A stretch of 31,118 bases of DNA from CAZHZT01 sp964537285. GTDB taxonomy: Bacteria > Bacteroidota > Bacteroidia > Chitinophagales > Saprospiraceae. Under the pieces are notes generated by a model. It was not told where the DNA came from and did not search any database. It saw only the letters and a program-made list of their open reading frames with translations. Within the stretch, counting starts at the first letter, position 1. Each line of letters opens with the position of its first letter. The position numbers and the translations under genes were made by a program. Positions 8,733 to 17,793 of this stretch are shown piece by piece. The DNA lies in NCBI GenBank assembly GCA_964537285.1, contig CAZHZT010000068.1:1-31118 (forward strand), read 5' to 3'.

Positions 8733-10859
8733 CTAATTCAATTCAATCATATCCTTCATTATGAAGAGTACTTCTTCGACGTAAGCGTCTTTTTTCAAAT
8801 TCTTAAACCACTCTTCGTTGCGAGCCATTTTCGACTCGTCTGCTTCGATGGAAGCGATGTCCGCTTCAGGATTGGCAATTTCGAGTGCTTCAATTGGCTG
8901 CCATCTTTCCTTGAACATCTTAGCTTTTTCGCGACGTTCTTCCTGCATTGCTTTAAAGGCCTCCATATTCAGGGAATAATCATTCTGATCGGATTGCCTT
9001 TTCAGGCGTTTGGCGTTTTCAACAGTTTGCTGAAAGAACGCGCTGTTTTCTACCCTTGCCTGGCTGCGGGTTTTTACTTCCTCTTTAAAATCAAGGCTGT
9101 AAACATTTTGAGTATATGGTACTTTTTCTATTTCGCTCCAGGCCATTGGGAATTCATGCTCCTGCTCTCCGATAGTAAGGAAAGAGTAATCATCAGGAAG
9201 GATGATATCAGGAGTAACTCCGCGAAGTTGAGTGGAGCCACCATTTATTCGATAGAATTTTTGAATCGTAAGTTTTATCTGACCAAGAGGTTTCACATCA
9301 TTGAAACCAGGAAGTACGCGATCTAAATCTACGAAACGTTGTACGGTACCCTTACCGAAAGTAGCATTGCTGCCTACAATGATTGCCCGATCGTAATCCT
9401 GAAGGGCAGCGGCCATAATTTCAGAAGCAGAAGCACTTAAAGAGTTAACCATGATAACAAGCGGTCCGTCATATTGCACGCGAGAATCTGAATCGGCTAA
9501 GATTTCAGGCTCAAGTCTTCGCGACTTTACTTGTACGATTGGGCCTTCTTCGATGAACAGCCCGGTCATGCGCACAACATCTCTCAGGGAGCCACCGGTA
9601 TTATCCCGCAAGTCGATCACAATACCGTTGACACCTTCTTCTTTCAGTTTTTCCACTTCTGTAGCAACATCTCTGGCACTGCTTTTACCGCCCCGTCTAT
9701 TGAAATCGGCATAAAACTGAGGAAGTTTGATATAGCCAATTTTATCAATTTCATCCTTATAACTCAAAATAGCTGACTTAGCATAACTTTCATCAATGAT
9801 AACGACATCACGGATGATCGGAATATCTTTATACGTTCCATCGACTTTTTTCACGGTTAAAAGGACTTCAGTTCCTTTTTTACCGCGAATCATTCCCACA
9901 ACGTCGTCAATATGCATATCTGTAACATCAACAGGTTCCTCTCCTTTTTGAGTAACTTTTACGATAAGATCATTTGCTTCCAGTTCTTTTTGTTTCCAGG
10001 CCGGACCGCCGGGGATGATGCTCACAACTTTTGTGAACTCACCTTCCGGGCTTAAACGAGCACCGATACCTTCCAGAGTACCCGAGATCTGAATATCGAA
10101 ATCTTCTTTATCTTTTGGTTTATAATAGCCCGTATGCGGATCAAAAACATTTGTGATGGCATTCAGATACGTGCTCAACCGATCTACTCTACGCAATTTA
10201 GCCATGCGATCATACCAATCATCAAGTACTTTAAGGACAGCTTTGCGCGCCTCTTCTTCCAACTCCTTGGTTGACTTGGGTTCAATCTCCTCATCTTCTT
10301 TTTCCTGCTCTTCAAGTTTATCCAGCAGGCGCTTCATTGTTTCGTATTTAAGATACTGGCGCCAATATTCCTTCAGCTCATCATTATCTTTGGCGAAAGG
10401 CTTGGTTTCACTATCGATATGAAAAACTTCATCCTTTGTGAAATCGAATGGTTTTTCAAGAATTTTCTTGTAGTAGCCCCTTGTTTTTTCAATAGAGGCG
10501 TTTAAAAACTCAATCGATTTATCAAAGAAAGTATAATCTCCCGAAAGGGCTTCGTCATCAATCGAAGTTTGGTAGGGTGTCAGCTCTTCAATATCTTTTT
10601 GAGTAAAGAACCTTCTGCCTCCGTCCAGGCGATCGATATAGGTTTCAAATACCTTTTTGGAAAAGTCATCATTGACATTTTGAGGCTTGAAGTGATATCT
10701 GTCCAGACCATTAAGGATGGTTTGAACCAGAACAGATTCTTTCCCTAAGCCTTTTTCAGGCAATGGCAGCGTATCATTTTCTTGAGTTGGCCAATTAGCA
10801 CCTATTAAAAAAACAAGTATCAGAACAGAGAAATAGATGGGCCCGCGCAATTTCATCAT
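8733..10859 (-). CDS. prc: Carboxy-terminal processing periplasmic protease (Prc/Tsp family, S41)
   Basis: About 708 residues from the chosen ATG at 10859. A longer reading frame begins at 10892, but that codon lies at the edge of the -7 promoter box, so the internal ATG (10859 or the next, 10856) is preferred; it also gives a normal signal anchor (MMKLRGPIYFSVLILVFLI). Order: TSP N-terminal helical domain, PDZ domain (about 250-340, GTLEGIGARL...GGPAWKQKELEANDLI), S41 serine-lysine protease core with VNSLSASASE (catalytic Ser about 477) and TFGKGTVQ (Lys about 503), then a charged C-terminal domain. Prc trims or degrades periplasmic proteins from their C-termini. Much longer than small CtpA types, so the Tsp/Prc subfamily fits. 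Confidence 0.93.
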   Translation of the reverse strand: MMKLRGPIYFSVLILVFLIGANWPTQENDTLPLPEKGLGKESVLVQTILNGLDRYHFKPQNVNDDFSKKVFETYIDRLDGGRRFFTQKDIEELTPYQTSIDDEALSGDYTFFDKSIEFLNASIEKTRGYYKKILEKPFDFTKDEVFHIDSETKPFAKDNDELKEYWRQYLKYETMKRLLDKLEEQEKEDEEIEPKSTKELEEEARKAVLKVLDDWYDRMAKLRRVDRLSTYLNAITNVFDPHTGYYKPKDKEDFDIQISGTLEGIGARLSPEGEFTKVVSIIPGGPAWKQKELEANDLIVKVTQKGEEPVDVTDMHIDDVVGMIRGKKGTEVLLTVKKVDGTYKDIPIIRDVVIIDESYAKSAILSYKDEIDKIGYIKLPQFYADFNRRGGKSSARDVATEVEKLKEEGVNGIVIDLRDNTGGSLRDVVRMTGLFIEEGPIVQVKSRRLEPEILADSDSRVQYDGPLVIMVNSLSASASEIMAAALQDYDRAIIVGSNATFGKGTVQRFVDLDRVLPGFNDVKPLGQIKLTIQKFYRINGGSTQLRGVTPDIILPDDYSFLTIGEQEHEFPMAWSEIEKVPYTQNVYSLDFKEEVKTRSQARVENSAFFQQTVENAKRLKRQSDQNDYSLNMEAFKAMQEERREKAKMFKERWQPIEALEIANPEADIASIEADESKMARNEEWFKNLKKDAYVEEVLFIMKDMIELN

Positions 10860-10893
10860 GGAATTTTCTTTTACAAATGAAGAATCTAGCACG

Positions 10894-10925
10894 TAAATAT
10901 ACGCGCTTTATTATTTAATAACAAA
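10894..10925 (-). promoter_or_regulatory. Promoter of prc (-33 TTTG / -7 TATATTTA)
   Basis: On the minus strand TTTG (10922-10925) is followed after exactly 20 bases by TATATTTA (10894-10901), seven of eight positions fitting TAnnTTTG. The spacing is right for Bacteroidota sigma-A promoters. Transcription would begin near 10887, which excludes the ORF's first ATG at 10892 and supports the start at 10859 or 10856. Confidence 0.6.
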
Positions 10926-11091
10926 CGAGTGTTGGCGATCTCTAATCAGTTTACAATAATAATAAACGAAACACTTAGTGTATTATGATTGAATTTACAA
11001 AAAAACATTTTTTATGATAAAAGAGATTTAAATTTAACGAAATTCTAACAGATTGTAAAGCAATTATGACAAAAACATGAGTGGGTTAGAT

Positions 11092-11139
11092 AAAAGAAGC
11101 CCAAAGATTGGCTGATTAACCATTCTTTGGGCTTCTTTT
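11092..11139. terminator. Bidirectional intrinsic terminator after hppA
   Basis: AAAAGAAGCCCAAAG at 11092-11106 pairs with the CTTTGGGCTTCTTTT block ending at 11139, with a few more pairs inside. On the minus strand, the hppA direction, the stem ends in a TTTT run; on the plus strand it ends in a longer T-run. It lies 27 bases past the hppA stop. This is the only hairpin here with a fairly classical terminator look. The rest of the 10893-11165 gap is AT-rich and holds the prc promoter. Confidence 0.85.
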
Positions 11140-11165
11140 TTTATTGGCAAAAGTGAGTATGTTCC

Positions 11166-13328
11166 TTACACTAAGAAAGGAGCAATGACCAATGCTACTA
11201 CAGACATAAGCTTTAGAAGGATATTCAAAGAAGGTCCGGAAGTATCCTTAAACGGATCTCCGACCGTATCCCCTACTACAGCAGCTTTGTGTGGATCAGA
11301 CTTCTTGTAATAAGTCTGCCCCTGGATATCTACCCCACCTTCGAACATCTTTTTAGCATTATCCCAGGCACCACCTGCATTAGATTGGAAAATAGCCATC
11401 AATACACCTGTAACGGTTACGCCAGCCAATAAACCTCCTAACATCTCAGCGCCTCCAAGGAAACCTACAGCAACCGGAGAGATCACTGCCAATAATCCAG
11501 GCATAACCATTTCGCGAATAGAAGCTGCGGTAGAAATTTCTACACATTTACTGTACTCTGCTTTACCATCTGCAGCATCAAACGTCTGTTGATCTGCTTT
11601 GCTCCACTCATCGTATTCTTTATCCCCGTTACGTCTCATCACTTCAAGAGCAGCCGTTAATTCCGGAATATTTTTGAATTGACGACGTACCTCCTGGATC
11701 ATATCCATGGCGGCACGACCAACGGCTCCCATCGCAAAAGACGAGAACAAGAACGGCAACATTCCTCCCAGAAGCAAACCAGCCATAACTACTGGTTTAG
11801 AAATATCAATAGCATTGATCTTTGCAGTTGTCATAAAAGCAGCAAAGAGTGCTAAAGCGGTCAATGCAGCTGAACCGATTGCAAAACCTTTTCCAATAGC
11901 AGCTGTCGTATTTCCTACTGCATCCAGTTTGTCAGTGCGCTCCCGCACTTCACTAGGCAGATCACTCATCTCAGCAATACCACCTGCATTATCTGAAATC
12001 GGACCATAAGCATCTACAGCCAGCTGTATACCGGTATTTGAAAGCATACCTACTGCGGCAATTGCAATACCATAAAGACCAGCCATTTCGTGCGCTCCAA
12101 TAATAGCAGCCGCAAGAATGACAATAGGAATAGCCGTTGACTGCATTCCGACTCCAAGGCCGGCGATAATATTTGTTGCAGCTCCAGTTAAGGATTGATC
12201 AACAATAGATTGTACGGGGCGCGTTCCTGTACCTGTATAGAACTCTGTAACCAAACCGATCAAAAGGCCTGCAGCCAGACCAAAGATCACCGCCCAGAAA
12301 ACGCCCATTGAGCCGTATTCTTCGCCATTAAACCTCCATACTTCAGGCAACATCCAGTTGACGATGAAGAACGTAGCTACTAACATCAAGCCTGCAGAAA
12401 GAAATTCACCAAAGTTCAATGCTTTTTGAGGATCTCCGCCTTCGCGCACTCTCACAAAGAAAGTTCCAATAATAGAAGTAACGATTCCTACTCCGGAAAG
12501 CACCAATGGAAGCAAAACAGCATTTAAACCATTAAAATCGTTGCCATTTTCAAACCCTTGAATACCAATCAATGCAGCTCCCAGTACCATTGTACCAATA
12601 ATGGACCCCACATAAGATTCAAAAAGGTCAGCGCCCATACCGGCAACGTCTCCAACATTATCTCCCACATTATCTGCAATAGTAGCAGGATTTAAGGGGT
12701 GATCTTCAGGAATACCAGCTTCTACCTTACCCACGAGGTCAGCTCCTACGTCGGCGGCTTTAGTATAAATCCCTCCACCTACACGAGCAAAAAGGGCGAT
12801 CGAAGAAGCACCAAAGGAAAAACCAGTGATTACAGTAATCACCTTATTGATGTCCCAACCAATATTCTGGTAAACTAAAAATAACAATCCAAGCCCTAAA
12901 ACACCTAGACCTACAACACCTAAGCCCATAACAGAGCCTCCGGCAAATGCCACTTCAAGTGCTTTCCCGAGACTGATTCTGGCAGCGTTGGTCGTACGAA
13001 CATTCGCCTTTGTGGCCACTCTCATACCGATCAATCCAGCCAGAGCAGAACAAATTGCTCCGAGGATAAAAGAAAGAGCAATTAGAGGAGAAGATGTCTC
13101 AGCATTAGCGGAAACACCCAATAAAATCGCCACAGCGACTACGAAGATCGCTAAAACACGATATTCTGCTTTCAAAAAAGCCATTGCGCCATCAGCAATG
13201 TTTTTTGCAATCCTTGCCATTCTTTCCGTTCCTACTTCTTGTTTAGAAACCCAAGAAGAGCGCCAGAATGTATACAGTAAGGCTAAAACCCCAAACGCGG
13301 GCACCGAGTACGTTATCAAATCACCCAT
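11166..13328 (-). CDS. hppA: Membrane ion-pumping inorganic pyrophosphatase
   Basis: A 720-residue polytopic inner-membrane protein with about 16 hydrophobic segments. It couples hydrolysis of pyrophosphate to H+ and/or Na+ transport. The substrate-site motifs are complete: KAADVGADLVGKVEAGIPED from 190, then DNVGDNVGDVAG at 219-230, with later Asp/Lys motifs (VDAYGPISDNAGG near 438-450 and GDTVGDPFKDTSGP near the C-terminus). The residue after GNTT is Ala (476, GNTTAAIGKG) rather than Lys, which in this family marks the K+-dependent type. Which ion is pumped cannot be decided by eye. Single-gene transcript: TAnnTTTG box upstream, terminator downstream. Confidence 0.96.
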   Translation of the reverse strand: MGDLITYSVPAFGVLALLYTFWRSSWVSKQEVGTERMARIAKNIADGAMAFLKAEYRVLAIFVVAVAILLGVSANAETSSPLIALSFILGAICSALAGLIGMRVATKANVRTTNAARISLGKALEVAFAGGSVMGLGVVGLGVLGLGLLFLVYQNIGWDINKVITVITGFSFGASSIALFARVGGGIYTKAADVGADLVGKVEAGIPEDHPLNPATIADNVGDNVGDVAGMGADLFESYVGSIIGTMVLGAALIGIQGFENGNDFNGLNAVLLPLVLSGVGIVTSIIGTFFVRVREGGDPQKALNFGEFLSAGLMLVATFFIVNWMLPEVWRFNGEEYGSMGVFWAVIFGLAAGLLIGLVTEFYTGTGTRPVQSIVDQSLTGAATNIIAGLGVGMQSTAIPIVILAAAIIGAHEMAGLYGIAIAAVGMLSNTGIQLAVDAYGPISDNAGGIAEMSDLPSEVRERTDKLDAVGNTTAAIGKGFAIGSAALTALALFAAFMTTAKINAIDISKPVVMAGLLLGGMLPFLFSSFAMGAVGRAAMDMIQEVRRQFKNIPELTAALEVMRRNGDKEYDEWSKADQQTFDAADGKAEYSKCVEISTAASIREMVMPGLLAVISPVAVGFLGGAEMLGGLLAGVTVTGVLMAIFQSNAGGAWDNAKKMFEGGVDIQGQTYYKKSDPHKAAVVGDTVGDPFKDTSGPSLNILLKLMSVVALVIAPFLV

Positions 13329-13382
13329 GATACTTTATTGTGTTTATGAATTCAAATAAGTTGGTTTACAAATAAAAGCGCA

Positions 13383-13390
13383 CAAATTTA
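13383..13390 (-). promoter_or_regulatory. -7 box for hppA
   Basis: The minus strand reads TAAATTTG here, a perfect TAnnTTTG match, 54 bases before the hppA ATG. The surrounding divergent gap (13329-13483) is very AT-rich, and I see no clear -33 TTTG at the right distance. Confidence 0.45.
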
Positions 13391-13483
13391 TTAATATATA
13401 TTTGTAAATATGAAATTCTATTTATCCTTTTGTGTGCTTTTGTTCCGCAAATATAGGGTTGACTGGCAAATATTTTACTAAAA

Positions 13484-13999
13484 ATGATAATTTCCACCTC
13501 AAGACTATACCTTCGTCGCTTTCAAGCTTCTGACGATAAAGACTTTTTCCTTCTCAACAGCGATCAAGATGTAATTCGTTATACAGGAGATTCTCCTTTT
13601 GAAAACATTACTGCTGCCAACCTTTTCTTGAGGAATTACAACCATTATGAGCAATACGGCTACGGCCGATGGGCTGTAATTAATAAAATTCAAAACCAAT
13701 TCATAGGATGGTGTGGATTGAAATATTCATCAGAGCTGGATGAAGTCGATATTGGATTTCGTTTTTTCAAAAAATTCTGGAACCAGGGCTTTGCAACTGA
13801 AGCAGCTGCAGCATCCCTTCACTATGGGTTCGACCACCTGGGCCTGGAACAAATCGTAGGCAGAGCAATGAAAGCGAATACAGCCTCTGTCAGAGTATTA
13901 GAAAAGCTGGGCATGCGATACCTTGAAGACAGAATCATGGACGGAGAGCCCGGAGTAGTTTACATTGCAAGCTCAGACTTAAGAAATCGCCCTGTATGA
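13484..13999 (+). CDS. GNAT-family N-acetyltransferase, RimJ/RimL-like
   Basis: A 171-residue protein with the RimJ/RimL type GNAT start (ISTSRLYLRRFQASDDKDFF) and the later pattern DIGFRFFKKFWNQGFATEAA, which supplies the acetyl-CoA pyrophosphate-binding loop, followed by GLEQIVGRAMKANTASVRVLEKLGM. It transfers an acetyl group from acetyl-CoA to an amine; the substrate, possibly a protein N-terminus or small molecule, cannot be told. It is divergent from hppA. Its last 40 bases overlap the end of the convergent uvrA gene, so the two mRNAs share a complementary 3' segment. Confidence 0.9.
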   Translation: MIISTSRLYLRRFQASDDKDFFLLNSDQDVIRYTGDSPFENITAANLFLRNYNHYEQYGYGRWAVINKIQNQFIGWCGLKYSSELDEVDIGFRFFKKFWNQGFATEAAAASLHYGFDHLGLEQIVGRAMKANTASVRVLEKLGMRYLEDRIMDGEPGVVYIASSDLRNRPV

Positions 14000-16797
14000 C
14001 TGCCTTCATGAGCCGCAATTTCCTCGGGCGTGCCTGTACAAACAACCATACCGCCCCTAAAACCTCCCTCCGGCCCCATGTCAATAATATGATCTGCCGT
14101 TTTGATGACATCCATATTGTGCTCAATGATAACCACTGTGTTACCTTTTTCCACTAATTTATTGAGCACTTTGAGCAATTGACGAATATCCTCGAAATGC
14201 AAGCCTGTCGTAGGTTCATCAAGAATATAGATGGTATTGCCGGTATCTCGTTTAGAAAGTTCTTCTGCTAATTTAACGCGTTGCGCCTCTCCTCCCGAAA
14301 GCGTTGTGGCCTGTTGACCAAGAGTAATATACCCAAGCCCTACTTCCTTAAGTGTTTTTATTTTCCGGTAAATGCTTGGAATATTTTCAAAAAACTCAAC
14401 CGCCTCACTCACAGTCATATCTAGCACATCACTTATATTTTTACCCTTGAACATAATTTCCAGGGTTTCCCGGTTATATCGACGGCCCATGCAGCGTTCA
14501 CAGTCTACCTGTACATTAGGCAGGAAGTTCATCTCGATTTCTCTTCGGCCAGCTCCATGACAAACCTCGCAGCGGCCACCTTTTACATTGAAAGAAAAGC
14601 GACCAATTTTATATCCACGAATTTTAGCTTCCGGTACTTCGCCAAAAAGCTTACGGATATCCGTAAATACTCCGGTATAGGTTGCCGGGTTTGAGCGTGG
14701 TGTTCGGCCGATAGGTGATTGATCAATTTCAATCACTTTATCCAAGTGCTCCAATCCTTTGATTTCTTCGTATGGATAAGGCTTTTTTTGACTTTTATAA
14801 AAATGATGCCGAAGGATGGGATATAAGGTTTCGTTTATAAGAGTAGATTTACCGCTACCAGAAACGCCGGTCACACAGGTAAAAGTTCCCAGAGGGATGC
14901 TTACGCTTACCTCTTTAAGATTATTACCTGCAGCCTTTGTCAGTTCCAGATAATGGCCATTTCCCTTCCTCCTTACTTCGGGCACCTCAATTTTCTCAAC
15001 GTCTTTGAGATAGTTTGAAGTAATGGTATTCGCGTTTAAAAAATCAGAGGGAATTCCCTCTCCCACCAAGTCGCCCCCATGTTTTCCGGCCCCCGGCCCC
15101 AAGTCGATTAAATAGTCAGAAGCAAGCATGATATCCTTATCATGCTCTACGACCAGGACGGTATTTCCAAGGTCAGACAATTCTCTGAGTGCTTCAATCA
15201 GTTTTTGATTATCTCTTTGGTGCAATCCAATACTAGGTTCATCAAGGATATAAGTAATTCCGGAAAGCTGGGAACCAATTTGAGTAGCCAGGCGAATGCG
15301 TTGTGATTCGCCTCCGGATAATGTCCGGGCAGGGCGGTTCAGGGAAAGATAATCTAATCCGACATGTAAAAGGAAACCTGAACGAAGTCGAAGTTCCTTC
15401 AGGATATCTTTAGCGATTAACAATTGTCGATCAGAAAGTTTATCATCCAGACTTTCCACCCATTCTTTCAAGGAAGCAATATCCCAGTTAGAGACATTGG
15501 AGATATTTTTATCATCAATTTTGAAGAACAGGGATTCCATTTTTAAGCGGGCGCCTTTGCATATCGGGCAGGTATCAATGGTCATAAACTCTTCGGCCCA
15601 GCGGCGCACTTTTTCAGAGCTAGAGTCTTTATACCAGCGCTCCAGCATATTTACCAAACCTTCGTAAGCAAGATTGTAATTAAAATCATTCTTGCTGTAG
15701 TTCATTTGTACACTCAAAGAATCGTCGCCTCCGAAAAGGATAATATCGAGCGCTTCTTCCGGAATATCCTTGATTGGTGTTGCAAAGGAAAATTTAAATT
15801 TTTTAGATAAAGCTCTTAGTTGTTTAAAGGTAGTATTATTTCGTACTTCACCGAAAGGAGCAATTCCAACATCATTGATGCTTTTAGATCTGTCTGGAAT
15901 GACTTTCTCCAGGTCCACCTTATTGATAAGCCCTAAGCCTTTGCAGTTCGGGCATGCGCCGTATGGAGAGTTGAATGAAAAGGAGTTCGGTGAAGGCTCT
16001 TCATAAGAGATACCTGCTTCGGGATCCATAAGGTGCTTACTGTAGGTTTGCAATTCGTCGGTGTCGCTATCGAGCAGCATAATCAGGCCATTGCCAAGCT
16101 TGAGAGCTGTTTGTAGGGAAGAAGTTAGGCGGTCCCTGCGATTTTCCCCTATTTTGAGGCGATCCACTACCACCTCAATATCGTGGGTTTTGTAGCGGTC
16201 TGCTTGCAAGCCAGGTTTTAGATCATTAATTTCACCATCGATACGTATCTTGGAGTAGCCTTGTTTTCTGACAGATTCAAAAAGCTCTCTGTAATGTCCT
16301 TTCCGCCCTCTGACAAGAGGAGCCAGGAGTAAGCCTTTACTGCCTTTAAAGTTTTCAAGGATGTGTTCGACCATTTGCTCCTCCGTATACTTTACCATTT
16401 TTCGTCCACTCGCATAAGAATAAGCTTCTCCGATACGGGCAAAAAGTAAACGTAAGAAATCATATATTTCAGTAACCGTACCTACTGTTGACCTTGGATT
16501 CCGGCTGGTTGTTTTTTGTTCAATGGAAATCACAGGACTAAGGCCATTGATCTGTTCCACGTCAGGGCGCTCCATCTCTCCGATAAACTGTCGTGCATAA
16601 GCGGTAAAGGTCTCCATATAGCGGCGTTGTCCTTCTGCATAGATGGTATCAAATGCGAGGGATGACTTACCACTGCCGCTAATCCCTGTGATTACGACTA
16701 ATTTATTTCGAGGGATTTGTACATTAATATCCTTTAGATTATGTACTCTAGCTCCAATTACTTCAATAAAATCTTTGGCCGACCCTTTGTTTGTCAT
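13960..16797 (-). CDS. uvrA: Excinuclease ABC subunit A
   Basis: About 945 residues from the ATG at 16797 (MTNKGSAKDFIEVIGARVHN). The open frame extends to 16845, but the extra 16 residues are not UvrA-like and the first codon lies beside a hairpin. Domains: Walker A GISGSGKSS (38-46); signature LSGGESQRIRLATQI; first zinc motif (CPNCKGLG and CPICKGAR blocks); second Walker A GVSGSGKST; C-terminal zinc finger (CEVCHGAG ... CERCMGRR); second signature LSGGEAQRVKLAEEL. UvrA dimers with UvrB scan DNA for bulky lesions in nucleotide excision repair. It is monocistronic and overlaps the GNAT gene tail to tail. Confidence 0.97.
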   Translation of the reverse strand: MTNKGSAKDFIEVIGARVHNLKDINVQIPRNKLVVITGISGSGKSSLAFDTIYAEGQRRYMETFTAYARQFIGEMERPDVEQINGLSPVISIEQKTTSRNPRSTVGTVTEIYDFLRLLFARIGEAYSYASGRKMVKYTEEQMVEHILENFKGSKGLLLAPLVRGRKGHYRELFESVRKQGYSKIRIDGEINDLKPGLQADRYKTHDIEVVVDRLKIGENRRDRLTSSLQTALKLGNGLIMLLDSDTDELQTYSKHLMDPEAGISYEEPSPNSFSFNSPYGACPNCKGLGLINKVDLEKVIPDRSKSINDVGIAPFGEVRNNTTFKQLRALSKKFKFSFATPIKDIPEEALDIILFGGDDSLSVQMNYSKNDFNYNLAYEGLVNMLERWYKDSSSEKVRRWAEEFMTIDTCPICKGARLKMESLFFKIDDKNISNVSNWDIASLKEWVESLDDKLSDRQLLIAKDILKELRLRSGFLLHVGLDYLSLNRPARTLSGGESQRIRLATQIGSQLSGITYILDEPSIGLHQRDNQKLIEALRELSDLGNTVLVVEHDKDIMLASDYLIDLGPGAGKHGGDLVGEGIPSDFLNANTITSNYLKDVEKIEVPEVRRKGNGHYLELTKAAGNNLKEVSVSIPLGTFTCVTGVSGSGKSTLINETLYPILRHHFYKSQKKPYPYEEIKGLEHLDKVIEIDQSPIGRTPRSNPATYTGVFTDIRKLFGEVPEAKIRGYKIGRFSFNVKGGRCEVCHGAGRREIEMNFLPNVQVDCERCMGRRYNRETLEIMFKGKNISDVLDMTVSEAVEFFENIPSIYRKIKTLKEVGLGYITLGQQATTLSGGEAQRVKLAEELSKRDTGNTIYILDEPTTGLHFEDIRQLLKVLNKLVEKGNTVVIIEHNMDVIKTADHIIDMGPEGGFRGGMVVCTGTPEEIAAHEGSHTGRFLKSELAM

Positions 16798-16846
16798 AAA
16801 GTCTGTTGATTCATTTTTAGTATACAGTAAACTAAAAAAAAACAAA

Positions 16847-16938
16847 TAGGTTGAGATGCCTTGATCAAATAAACGGAGTGAGGTAGGCGCTATGGCGCCT
16901 ACCTCACTCCGTTTATTTGATCAAGGCATCTCAACCTA
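16847..16938. repeat. Perfect 44-bp-arm palindrome between the M48 gene and uvrA
   Basis: Bases 16847-16890 are the exact reverse complement of 16895-16938 with a 4-base loop (TATG). It lies 36 bases after the M48 stop and about 50 bases before the uvrA start, both read leftward, so it probably ends the hutH-pagL-M48 transcript. Beyond it on the minus strand is a run of about nine T (16834-16842 region), so it could work as an intrinsic terminator. Confidence 0.9.
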
Positions 16939-16974
16939 GTATCGCTTCTAAACAATAATCAGCTCGTTACAGAA

Positions 16975-17760
16975 TTACAGCAACCTTTTTATTCTATCGT
17001 AGTTGGATTTATTTTTTTGCGTTCCTCTGCAACGCATTTCAGTAGCTTTGTTTTTAATATTTTGCACCCGATTCCCCGGATCCGGATGTGTGCTTAAAAA
17101 TTCAGGTGGCCGGCTACCGCCTTCGTCTTGAATTTTTTCAAAAAAGCCAGCTGCCCCTGAGGCATTATATGGAGTATTGCACAAATAAGTTACGGAGTAA
17201 GAATCCGCTTCCGTTTCATGTTCCCTACTAAATTTTAGAGACACCAGGCTCAAGGCAATTTGTTCTAACATTCCAGGCTCTGAACTACCGGTAGCAATGG
17301 CCAGGAGAGTAGAAATACCGTAAACTTTTGTCAATTGCTTCGTAGAGTGGCGACGATCGGAATGAGCAATCTCGTGCCCCATTACTCCGGCTAGCTGATC
17401 TTCGGTGTCTAAGTATTTAATTAAGCCGGTATACACATAGATATATCCTCCCGGAGTAGCAAAAGCATTAAGCGTTTGATCATCATCGATGATTTTTACT
17501 TCCCAGGCAAATTCATTTTTATACTTTACTTGCCCGGTATTCAAAATTTTATCTCTCAGCCCACGAATAAACTTATAAACTTCCTCATTTCCTCTTTCAG
17601 GCAGAATGGGGTACTGTTGGGGGTCGCTTTCAATTTCCTGACTAACTTGTTTACCCAATGCGATATCATCTTCAACTGAAAACACATTGAAGGATTTACA
17701 ACCATAAAATAAGACAGGAACAACAAAAAGAATCAGAAAAGTTAAATTACGAATTGACAT
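16975..17760 (-). CDS. M48 family metalloprotease, lipoprotein
   Basis: From the ATG at 17760 (261 residues; the frame opens six codons earlier, but this start gives a cleaner signal) the protein has a lipoprotein signal peptide with lipobox LFYGC and lipidated Cys21. The zinc protease motif is HEIAH at 129-133, with the third ligand in HETEAD (181-186). The layout is that of the BepA/LoiP-like M48 peptidases that act in the periplasm on outer-membrane proteins. No TPR repeats follow, so it is a minimal protease. It is the last gene of hutH, pagL-like, M48, with a gap of about 33 bases to the pagL-like stop. Confidence 0.92.
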   Translation of the reverse strand: MSIRNLTFLILFVVPVLFYGCKSFNVFSVEDDIALGKQVSQEIESDPQQYPILPERGNEEVYKFIRGLRDKILNTGQVKYKNEFAWEVKIIDDDQTLNAFATPGGYIYVYTGLIKYLDTEDQLAGVMGHEIAHSDRRHSTKQLTKVYGISTLLAIATGSSEPGMLEQIALSLVSLKFSREHETEADSYSVTYLCNTPYNASGAAGFFEKIQDEGGSRPPEFLSTHPDPGNRVQNIKNKATEMRCRGTQKNKSNYDRIKRLL

Positions 17761-17793
17761 GACTGTGATTTTTAGCAAATATAATAAATTCCT

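Noticed and set aside
8733..10892. Longer prc start at 10892
   Set aside because: The codon abuts the -7 promoter box, upstream of the likely transcription start; the ATG at 10859 or 10856 gives a proper signal sequence.
11707..12009. Plus-strand 100-residue frame inside hppA
   Set aside because: It lies opposite a highly conserved gene and has no family features; it is the complement of hppA codons.
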